Origin: Kineosphaera limosa NBRC 100340
Lineage (GTDB): Bacteria; Actinomycetota; Actinomycetes; Actinomycetales; Dermatophilaceae
Direction: 5' to 3'
DNA length: 43,701 bases
NCBI RefSeq assembly: GCF_000298215.1
Contig: NZ_BAHD01000057.1
Span: 1 to 43,701 of the forward strand
The position numbers and the translations under genes were made by a program. Each line of letters begins with the position of its first letter. The first letter of the stretch is position 1. The notes under the pieces were generated by a model. That model had not been told where the DNA came from. It made no database searches and saw nothing but the letters and a program-made list of their open reading frames with translations. This document shows positions 37,190 through 43,701 of the stretch, in pieces.

Positions 37190-39499
37190 ATGAGCGCCAC
37201 CAAGGTTCGGCGGCCGCACCCACCCGCTGTGCCCGGGGCGGATCGGATGCTGCCGGCCACCGCCGCCACCCGCCTCCTGGCCGTCTTGGCCCTCCTCGGC
37301 GCCTGCACCTCCGCGGTCGCCTTCATGCTGGACCCGAAGGGCACCGGCGCGACCGTCTACGCGCTGGTGGCGGCCGTCTTTGTCGTCACGATCGTCGCGG
37401 CCCCCCTGGCCCGCAGGGTCCGCCCGCTGCGGATCTGGCTCGTGCAGACCCTGGCGGGGCTGGCCCTGCTGTTCTCACTGTTCAGTCAGGCGGTCCCGCT
37501 GCGGATCGGCCCCCTGCGCTACTCCGACATCACGTACTTCCTCGGGTACGTCTTTCTGCTGATCTGGCTGGTGCTCTTGAACCAGCGGATCGCGTCGGGC
37601 GGGCACGGCCGGCGGCTTCTCGACGGAGCGGCCGCGACGATCGGCGTGACGCTGGCGCTGTGGTCTGCGGTGTTGGCGCCGATGGCCGACGGAGCCGCGT
37701 TGCCGCCGGCGCTGGTGTGGTCGGTCTATCCGACGATGGACGTGCTGCTGGTCTCCCTCTGCCTCCATCTGTGGTTGCGGATGGGGCGGCAGGTGCCGGC
37801 GGTGAGCTGGCTGCTGGCCACGCTGGTGCTGCTGCTCTGCCTCGATCTGGTCAACTCGATCACGGGCATCCTCGCCCCGCCGGGCGAATGGCCGCAGGTC
37901 ATGGGCCTCTACCAGTTTTTCTTCCTCGGCCTGGTCATGGCCACCACGCATCCGTCGCTGATCCGACTGACGCAGGTTCGTGCGGCGACCTCGGAGGGCG
38001 GACGCAGCGGGCTGCGCGGTGCGCTCACCCTGCTGACCACCGTGCCCGTGGTGTTGGCGGTCGCGCTGCCCAAGACCGGGGACACCGACGTGATCGTGCG
38101 GACGGTGCTGGTCTCGCTCATGCTCGCGGCGACCTTCACACGGCTGTCGATATCGTTGCGGGCGTTGGCGCGGACGGAGGCAGACTCGCGCCTGCGCGCC
38201 ACGCAAGACCCGCTGACCGGTTTGCTGAACCGGGCCGCCTTGCGGGATGCCCTCACCGACCTGACGGGCGAGCCGCGCGATGAGGCGCCGTCGACCGCCG
38301 TGATCTTTCTGGACTTCGACAACTTCAAGCACGTCAACGACACCTGGGGCCACGACGCCGGCGACACGCTGTTGCGCACGGTGGCGCGTCGGCTGGTCGG
38401 GCGACTCGAGGGGGCTCAGGTCATCGCGCGGTACGGCGGCGACGAGTTCGTGATCGCCGCCCCTGTGGAAGACCTCGCGGACGCGCTGCTGCTGGCCGAG
38501 CGGTTGCGCCGCTGCTTCGACGAGCCGGTGGCCGTGGTGACCGACCGGGTGCACACGGTGACGCCGTCCATCGGGGTCACCGTCACGGGCCCGCTGCGGT
38601 CTCGATCGACCGACGAATTGATGACCGAGGCGGACGCGGCGATGTACGAGGCCAAGCAGCAGGGCCGCGGCCGGATCGTCGCCTTCGACGCGGAGCTGGC
38701 CGACCGGCACCGGTTGCAGGCTCGGGTCGGCGACCGGCTCGCGGAGGCGATCACCGCCGATGCCTTCGACCTGCGCCTGCAGCCAGTCATGGGCGGGCCC
38801 GGATACGGCACGGTCGTCGGCTGGGAGGCCCTGGCCCGTTGGCACGACCCGGAGCTCGGGGACGTGCCGCCGTCGGTCTTCGTGCCGTTGGCCGAGCAGT
38901 TCGGGCTCATCGGAGCGCTGGGCGAGTCGATGCTGCGCCGGGCCTGTGAGGAGCGCGCGCGGCTGGGCGGCGCGCTCGGGCAGTCGGACCTCGCGATCTT
39001 CGTCAATGTGTCGCCGGATCAGCTGCTGCAGCCGAACTTCGCGCAGGTGGTGCAGGCGACCCGGGACGCCGCGGGGTTGCCGCGGGACAGCCTGTGGGTA
39101 GAGATCACCGAGTCGCTGATCGTCGACGAGGGGCATGCGGGGTTGGCGACGCTGGACTCGTTGCGCGCGGTCGGGGTGCGTGTCTGCATCGACGACTTCG
39201 GCACCGGCTACGCCTCGCTGTCGACGCTGCTCCGGTTGCCGGTGGACTGCGTGAAGCTGGATCGCTCGCTCGTGGCGCCGCTGGGGGTCGACCCGGCGAC
39301 TCCGGGCCGGCTGCGCGCCGTCATCGACATGGTGCACAGCCTCGACATCCCGCACGTCATCGCCGAGGGGGTCGAGACGCAGGCGCAGGCCCAGGCGCTG
39401 CTCGACCTCGGGTGCCCGATGGCGCAAGGATGGTGGTTCGGTCGACCCAGTGCCCCGGAGGACCTGCTGACCGCGACGTCGCCTCGGGCCCCGGGCTGA
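37190..39499 (+). CDS. Membrane GGDEF-EAL protein (c-di-GMP cyclase / phosphodiesterase)
   Basis: A 769-residue protein with ~9-10 predicted N-terminal membrane segments (~27-320), a GGDEF domain (~335-495) and an EAL domain (~515-760). The cyclase signature is intact (RYGGDEF, GGDEF at 416-420); no RxxD inhibition site is at the usual place five residues before it. The EAL domain keeps EAL (546-548), EITES, DDFGT (668-672), K689 and AEGVE (725-729). Both reactions are therefore possible. The ATG at 37190 is the first good start; its ribosome site is weak (GGTCGGG), and an upstream in-frame ATG would add Arg-rich residues. Probably expressed with the degenerate EAL gene in front. Confidence 0.93.
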   Translation: MSATKVRRPHPPAVPGADRMLPATAATRLLAVLALLGACTSAVAFMLDPKGTGATVYALVAAVFVVTIVAAPLARRVRPLRIWLVQTLAGLALLFSLFSQAVPLRIGPLRYSDITYFLGYVFLLIWLVLLNQRIASGGHGRRLLDGAAATIGVTLALWSAVLAPMADGAALPPALVWSVYPTMDVLLVSLCLHLWLRMGRQVPAVSWLLATLVLLLCLDLVNSITGILAPPGEWPQVMGLYQFFFLGLVMATTHPSLIRLTQVRAATSEGGRSGLRGALTLLTTVPVVLAVALPKTGDTDVIVRTVLVSLMLAATFTRLSISLRALARTEADSRLRATQDPLTGLLNRAALRDALTDLTGEPRDEAPSTAVIFLDFDNFKHVNDTWGHDAGDTLLRTVARRLVGRLEGAQVIARYGGDEFVIAAPVEDLADALLLAERLRRCFDEPVAVVTDRVHTVTPSIGVTVTGPLRSRSTDELMTEADAAMYEAKQQGRGRIVAFDAELADRHRLQARVGDRLAEAITADAFDLRLQPVMGGPGYGTVVGWEALARWHDPELGDVPPSVFVPLAEQFGLIGALGESMLRRACEERARLGGALGQSDLAIFVNVSPDQLLQPNFAQVVQATRDAAGLPRDSLWVEITESLIVDEGHAGLATLDSLRAVGVRVCIDDFGTGYASLSTLLRLPVDCVKLDRSLVAPLGVDPATPGRLRAVIDMVHSLDIPHVIAEGVETQAQAQALLDLGCPMAQGWWFGRPSAPEDLLTATSPRAPG

Positions 39500-39526
39500 G
39501 CGGTCGGGTGTTGCCTCGGGGCCGTT

Positions 39527-40309
39527 TCAGCCGGCGGTGGGACTGCCGAGGTAGCGGAGCAGGGCGGCGCGGCGGCGGCGGACGAGTTGGAGGGCGATCC
39601 AGCGCCCGAGGAAGAACACGGGCACGCTGACCGCGATGACGAGAAGGGCGCCGAGCAGGAACGGCTCGGGTCCCCAGCGTTGCCCGCGGGGTAGGCCGAG
39701 CAGCCGCGGAACGATGAACAGGGCGGCGAGCAGGGCTGAGCCGATCGGGGGCACGGCGAACCAGGGGGCAAAGATCAACACGAGCCAGCGCGTCTGGGTG
39801 CGCCAGTCGCGCCGGTGGCGCCACCGCCACGTCAGGGAGCGCTGCTGGTAGGGCAGCAGGATGCCCAGCCACGACGCGATGGCCAGCATCGGAAGCGGGA
39901 TGACGAGCAGGGTGAGGGCCACGCTGACGGCCGACAGGATGTCGTGATGGCGCACGCCGATGACGACGGCGGTGACGGCGCACGCCGGCGCGGTGAGCAG
40001 CCACATCAGGGCGATCTTGGCGAGCAGGTAGTGGCGCATGGCCGCCGGGTCGGGATCCTGCAACGCCTGCAGCGCCCGCCGCGGGCTGGAACCGAGCACA
40101 TTGGTCGCCGGCACGTCCGCGACCATCCACGACTGCAGCAGCATCGCGAAGGCCAGCGGTCCGTGCAGCGTCACCAGCCAATCGCGGAACTCCACCGGCA
40201 CGACGAACACCGCGACCAGAAAGAGCCCCGCATTGGCCAGCACCACCAGCAGCGACTCGAACGGCCACGACGTCGCCTCGCGCCACTCGGCCTGCATCGC
40301 TTGCCACAC
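39527..40309 (-). CDS. Polytopic membrane protein, ABC-2 permease-like
   Basis: A 260-residue protein with about six hydrophobic segments (e.g. LLVVLANAGLFLVAVFVVPV, IALMWLLTAPACAVTAVVIG, VALTLLVIPLPMLAIASWLGI, FLLGALLVIAVSVPVFFLG). The C-terminal Arg-rich tail is cytoplasmic. The layout resembles ABC-2-type permeases, but there is no ATPase partner next to it and the match is only general. The GTG at 40309 is the longest start; an in-frame ATG at 40297 is also possible and neither has a strong ribosome site. It is convergent with the GGDEF-EAL gene. Confidence 0.72.
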   Translation of the reverse strand: MWQAMQAEWREATSWPFESLLVVLANAGLFLVAVFVVPVEFRDWLVTLHGPLAFAMLLQSWMVADVPATNVLGSSPRRALQALQDPDPAAMRHYLLAKIALMWLLTAPACAVTAVVIGVRHHDILSAVSVALTLLVIPLPMLAIASWLGILLPYQQRSLTWRWRHRRDWRTQTRWLVLIFAPWFAVPPIGSALLAALFIVPRLLGLPRGQRWGPEPFLLGALLVIAVSVPVFFLGRWIALQLVRRRRAALLRYLGSPTAG

Positions 40310-40411
40310 ATACCTATGGTGACCTGCGCGGACGGGTGCTGATGACGGGCTCTTGTGCGAAACCCGCGGCGAGCGAGCCGACCGAGGCCCTTGAGTATTG
40401 GGCTGGGATCG

Positions 40412-41701
40412 CTACGAGGCCAACCCCAGCCCGCGAATCGATTCCGCGACCCGATTGGCCATGGCTTCCTGCCCCTTGAGGATGGGATGGGCCGCGTAGG
40501 AGTTGTTCGCACTGGCCGGTGTGATCGATTTTACGTAGGAGTCCGCTGTGCACAGTTCGTGTCCAGCGAACGAGTCAAGTGTCGACACGTACTCGATGTT
40601 CAAACCGCGCGCCTGCGCGTCCCTGACGGAGCGACTCAAGCCATTTTCGAGGTCGCTCGCAAGGTTTACGAGCAACTGGCGGGAGACTGGATCGAGCCAG
40701 ACGCAGTGCTTCGGCAGGTTGAAGTCGGACTTCGTCATGAGACTGGGGTATCCCACCACGACGATCTTCTGCCCTTGACTATTTCGACGAATGCCATCGT
40801 ACGTCTGGGCCAAGCGGCCAGGGAGCTTATCCCGGATCAGCTTCTTCGACCGCTCCACCGCAGCGAAGCAAGCACGAAAGTCGCTCAGCGTGCAGACTGT
40901 GACCGTAGTTGCGAAAGCAGCGTCATTACCGCCGATTGTGACGGTGATGAACTTCGCACCTGGAAGCCTGCGGAGGTGCTCGAGCTGAGTGACCTCGTTG
41001 AATTGACGATTCTTGAGGATGTTGTTGGTCACAGCCCCCGAGCAGGCCATGTGCCCAGAGGGGTGAATCGGCACGCCCACCTTTTCCGCCAGCAGTCGCG
41101 GCCATGCCTGAGAGCTACGATGACACGAGTTTCGGGAATTTGCAGTCCCTTCGTCGAAGGGCGGATTCCCCTCACCGGAGGAGAAGGAGTCGCCCATGGC
41201 GACAAAGAAGGACTGCGACGGGGCCGGATTCGCGGGCTTGCTCGGCGCATCAAGCTGCACGCCGTTGGCCCAGATCGCTCGGTGACCAGGGGCGTAAACG
41301 ACCAGGTTTCCGTCGTTTTGCAGCTCCAGGGTCGATCCGGAATTGCCCGAAGTCCCCGTTGCCCAGACCGGCCGATTGCCCGGTGCGATGACCACCGCAT
41401 TTCCGTCGTCCTGCATGCGCAGAATCGAGTTGCGGTTGGCGTCGGCCACGGTGTGCGACGCCCACAGCACCGCTCCGGATGCCGCGTACTGCACCAGGTT
41501 GCCGTCCTGCTGCATCCGCAGGGTGGAGCTGCCATTCGGCGCACGAAGGCTCTGGTCCGGCCCCAGCGTCTGACCTGGCAGGAGAAACCACTCGCCCGGG
41601 TCCGCCTTGGCGCCAGCGGCCAAGGGAACGGTGAGTGCCACGACTAGGGCCACTGACAGGCCCAGTCTGCGGGTCGCGGTTCGGGTATGGCTGGGAAGCA
41701 C
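40412..41701 (-). CDS. Secreted bulb-type lectin-SGNH hydrolase fusion
   Basis: A 429-residue exported protein. Signal peptide: RRLGLSVALVVALTVPLAAGAKA, cleavage expected near residue 33. Residues ~38-150 form a B-lectin domain with three QxDxNxVxY-type mannose-binding motifs (Q64-Y72, Q97-I105 with Ile for Tyr, Q128-Y136). Residues ~163-429 are an SGNH/GDSL esterase: GDSFSSGEG (S172), IGGND (257-260) and AAHPILKG (H405). The enzyme probably removes ester groups from a carbohydrate or lipid to which the lectin binds; the substrate is unknown. GTG start with GAGGTG 6 bases upstream. Codon use is visibly less GC-biased than the genes to its left. Same strand as the kinase, 110-base gap. Confidence 0.9.
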   Translation of the reverse strand: MLPSHTRTATRRLGLSVALVVALTVPLAAGAKADPGEWFLLPGQTLGPDQSLRAPNGSSTLRMQQDGNLVQYAASGAVLWASHTVADANRNSILRMQDDGNAVVIAPGNRPVWATGTSGNSGSTLELQNDGNLVVYAPGHRAIWANGVQLDAPSKPANPAPSQSFFVAMGDSFSSGEGNPPFDEGTANSRNSCHRSSQAWPRLLAEKVGVPIHPSGHMACSGAVTNNILKNRQFNEVTQLEHLRRLPGAKFITVTIGGNDAAFATTVTVCTLSDFRACFAAVERSKKLIRDKLPGRLAQTYDGIRRNSQGQKIVVVGYPSLMTKSDFNLPKHCVWLDPVSRQLLVNLASDLENGLSRSVRDAQARGLNIEYVSTLDSFAGHELCTADSYVKSITPASANNSYAAHPILKGQEAMANRVAESIRGLGLAS

Positions 41702-41811
41702 GGTTCACCTCGCGGGGCATCGTCAGGGCCGAACGGAGGGGCCCCGGTTGCCCAGCAGCCTTCCCCCACGGTGCAGTTCGCAACAGTGCAGGGGTGCACC
41801 CTCGCCGGGGC

Positions 41812-43437
41812 CTACGGGTCAGCTGGATCGCAGTTGCGGTCGGGGCCCTCTCCGGCGACCCGACGCACCATCACCGACGCAAGCTTCTCCCCCATCTCGG
41901 CTAGCCGGTCGAACTCGTCGTCTGCTCCAGCATCGGCGACCACTAGGTCCGCACGCTTCACGGCGAAAACTGCGACTTCATAAGTACTACCTACTGACGA
42001 GTCTCCGGAGCCGAACCATTGAGGGCCGCGCCACTGCTTGATGCTGTCGGGGTCGTCCCAGGAGTAGATGTGTTCGACGTGCCACGTATCGTCGGTATCC
42101 GCGTTTCGCATGGCCGTCACGATCCGCACATCCTCCGGCACGTCGGCGGTGCCCTCGATGTATGCGCAGCTCATGACGTTCGCCCCGCTCGTCGGGCGCG
42201 TGATCCTTGCCGTACCCCAGGGGGTCGCCGTCGTACCCCCAGGTGGCAATGCCTGCAAGGCAGCGCTCTTCGCGTCGGGCGCACGGGTGATCGTGGGGAC
42301 CGCGCCATGCGCTGACCTGGCTTCTCGCGAGACTTCGTCGCCCCGGGGTGCCCCGAGATAAAGGCCGGCGAAGCCGGTGACGGCGACTGCTGCCACTGCA
42401 GTGGCAGCGAGTCGCATGCGCCCTCTATCAGGCTTGCGTCGTTCGTCGGTACGGGCGACCGCGATGAGGCCGTCGGCCCACAGCACCGGATCCGTGGGGC
42501 GGCGCTCGGGATCCGGATCGAGCATCGCGCCAATATGATGTGCCACGAGTTGAGGACGCGGTGCACCTGCCACCCTGGCTGCGGCCTGCAGCCGCGGGAC
42601 GAGATCGGCATCCGCCACCGGAGTCTCACCCAGCAGACAGAACGCAGCAATGGCCCCGAGAGAGTAGCGGTCCGCCGGGGGGCGCCGTGGCTCGTAGGGC
42701 GATTGACGTACTTCAGGCGCGGCGAACGCAGGCGAATGCAGCCCTTCGAGATCGCCTCCATGTGCGATGAGGCGCATAGAGCTGACGTCCACCAGCACAA
42801 CCCCCCGGCCAGGGCTGACAATGCAGTTGGTCGGCTTGACATCGCGGTGGAGCGTCGGGTTGCCGCGCGTCAGAGTTCGCGAGTGAAGCGTCGCAATAGC
42901 CTCGGCGATATCACGCACATATCCCATGCGTTGCGAGAAGTTCGCAGGTGACGCGGGTGACTGGTCGATGACCTCGTCCAGCGTCGGCCCGTCGACCCAC
43001 TCCAGCACGGAGTAGGCGATGGCGTCAGCCTCACGGTCAGCCCTCTTGGCCGGATGCGGCGGCGGACCGACGAACGCGGCGCGGATGCGCACGAGATGCG
43101 GCGTGTTGAGTTGCTGCAACAGCGCCACCTGGTCCTCCCACAGCTGCAGATCTTCAGGAGTGGGCCAGCTGACTCCGGGGCCGACAGTCCGGTGGAGTGC
43201 CTTGACCGCGAATTCGAGGGGCTCTGTCAATCCACCTGAATAGCGGGCCCGGTAAACAGTGCCTTCGCCGCCGGTCGCCCAGCAGTGTGTGAGCTCATAC
43301 CGGTCGGGAGCATCGATCGGCCCCGCAAAGAGCCTCGTCCCCGCCTGCCATGAAGCGGAGGCGGGTCGGGGCACCGAGCGCGAAGCCGCACCCACGGTCG
43401 ATCGACTACGGGCAGCAGCCTCGGATTCGGACGACAC
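41812..43437 (-). CDS. Membrane Ser/Thr protein kinase with extracytoplasmic domain
   Basis: A 541-residue receptor-like kinase. Kinase domain ~45-330: ATGGEGTVY glycine loop (56-60), FAVKAL (K79), LHRDVKPTN (197-204, D199), VDVSS (217-220) in place of DFG, AAPEV (240-242) and DRYSLG. One membrane segment at ~342-362 is followed by an outer domain (~395-541) with a two-cysteine, Ig-like pattern (ARITRPTSGANVMSCAYIEGTADVPEDV). The metal-binding Asp is kept though Phe-Gly are changed, so activity is likely but not certain. GTG start, weak ribosome site. It starts 6 bases after the upstream gene ends, implying one operon. Confidence 0.9.
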   Translation of the reverse strand: MSSESEAAARSRSTVGAASRSVPRPASASWQAGTRLFAGPIDAPDRYELTHCWATGGEGTVYRARYSGGLTEPLEFAVKALHRTVGPGVSWPTPEDLQLWEDQVALLQQLNTPHLVRIRAAFVGPPPHPAKRADREADAIAYSVLEWVDGPTLDEVIDQSPASPANFSQRMGYVRDIAEAIATLHSRTLTRGNPTLHRDVKPTNCIVSPGRGVVLVDVSSMRLIAHGGDLEGLHSPAFAAPEVRQSPYEPRRPPADRYSLGAIAAFCLLGETPVADADLVPRLQAAARVAGAPRPQLVAHHIGAMLDPDPERRPTDPVLWADGLIAVARTDERRKPDRGRMRLAATAVAAVAVTGFAGLYLGAPRGDEVSREARSAHGAVPTITRAPDAKSAALQALPPGGTTATPWGTARITRPTSGANVMSCAYIEGTADVPEDVRIVTAMRNADTDDTWHVEHIYSWDDPDSIKQWRGPQWFGSGDSSVGSTYEVAVFAVKRADLVVADAGADDEFDRLAEMGEKLASVMVRRVAGEGPDRNCDPADP

Positions 43438-43443
43438 GGCGCG

Positions 43444-43701
43444 CTACTGCCTATTGCCCGCGACTGGGTCGAGATGCTCAACGTCGTTGAGAGTCACCCA
43501 GCCGTGCCGCAGGGCCGCTTGCGCAAGCGGAATGCGATAGTCGGCGCCGGACGATGAGCCAGTAGCCATGAGACCTGGCAGGTCGTACACCAACAGCTCA
43601 TCGCGGATGCCGCGCACGACATTGCGTACGTACCCCTGCTGCCGATCGAGTCGACGGGCGATCTGGGCGTATGTCGCCGGCACCGCGCCGGCTCCTCGCT
43701 G
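43444..43701 (-). CDS. Winged-helix-like protein, partial at the window edge
   Basis: The frame is open to the right edge. The visible part reads PATYAQIARRLDRQQGYVRNVVRGIRDELLVYDLPGLMATG..., with a helix-turn-helix-like first segment, then YRIPLAQAALRHGWVTLNDVEHLDP. A GTG at 43683 with AGGAG 8 bases upstream could be the true start (79 residues), or the protein may continue outside the window; this cannot be settled. I do not recognise a family. The very short gap to the kinase suggests they are co-transcribed. Confidence 0.55.
   Translation of the reverse strand, partial: QRGAGAVPATYAQIARRLDRQQGYVRNVVRGIRDELLVYDLPGLMATGSSSGADYRIPLAQAALRHGWVTLNDVEHLDPVAGNRQ

Noticed and set aside
37475-39427. 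650-codon minus-strand frame antisense to the GGDEF-EAL gene
   Set aside because: Shadow of the canonical GGDEF-EAL coding on the plus strand.
40412-41647. Plus-strand frame antisense to the lectin-SGNH gene
   Set aside because: 430 codons are open, but the minus strand carries a signal peptide, three lectin motifs and SGNH blocks in order.

Overview
The window is chromosomal DNA from a high-GC Gram-positive (actinobacterial) genome. The evidence is the very GC-rich coding with strong third-position GC/AT skew, many GTG starts, mycothiol-type DinB/MDMPI enzymes, an ACT-containing malic enzyme, a FadE5-type acyl-CoA dehydrogenase, a DUF6458 protein, a CopD-CtaG fusion and a ferredoxin-type sulfite reductase. 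A Micrococcales member fits, but the genus cannot be read from the sequence. There is no prophage, insertion sequence, CRISPR array, rRNA or replication origin. One tRNA (Gly, CCC) is present.

Layout. 1-2.0 kb: the Ala/Pro-rich tail of an unknown protein, a DUF664 DinB-fold protein and an unknown protein. 2.0-6.5 kb (minus): a TetR regulator followed by two overlapping ABC half-exporters that form an asymmetric heterodimer; a perfect palindrome fills the spacer of the tetR promoter. 6.5-9.6 kb: alpha/beta hydrolase and dCTP deaminase (minus), then a PBP4-type carboxypeptidase (plus). 9.7-13.5 kb: tRNA-Gly, a CYTH-CHAD protein and a divergent fadE with a palindrome over its predicted transcription start. 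13.5-14.06 kb: a repeat-rich gap between convergent genes. 14.06-18.5 kb: thiamine thiazole genes, with thiE on minus and thiO-thiS-thiG-thiF on plus behind a TPP riboswitch. 18.5-18.9 kb: a second repeat-rich gap. 18.9-22 kb: a membrane-anchored AlbA_2 protein, malic enzyme and small unknowns. 22-28.9 kb (minus): assimilatory sulfate reduction (sulfite reductase, cysH, cysC, cysD, cysN) flanked by two siroheme-synthesis pieces, a Met8-like dehydrogenase and a CbiX-like chelatase. 28.9-34.6 kb: DUF6458, a luciferase-like oxidoreductase, a saccharopine dehydrogenase-like protein, CopD-CtaG and a mycothiol-dependent MDMPI enzyme. 34.6-40.3 kb: a large unknown protein, a degenerate EAL protein beside an intact membrane GGDEF-EAL protein, and a membrane protein. 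40.4-43.7 kb: a secreted lectin-SGNH hydrolase, a membrane Ser/Thr kinase and a partial winged-helix-like gene; this end looks AT-richer than the rest.

How the genes work together. CysD/CysN make adenylyl sulfate, CysC can phosphorylate it, the iron-sulfur CysH reduces it to sulfite and the siroheme reductase makes sulfide. ThiO, ThiS, ThiG and ThiF build the thiazole ring, ThiF using the rhodanese domain for sulfur transfer, and ThiE couples thiazole to pyrimidine. The recurring theme is promoter layout: eight genes lack a Shine-Dalgarno sequence and have a TAnnnT (or close) -10 hexamer 6-7 nt before the start codon, which predicts leaderless mRNAs. The least explained material is the two intergenic repeat clusters (13.5-14.06 and 18.5-18.74 kb) and the lectin-hydrolase/kinase cluster at the right end.
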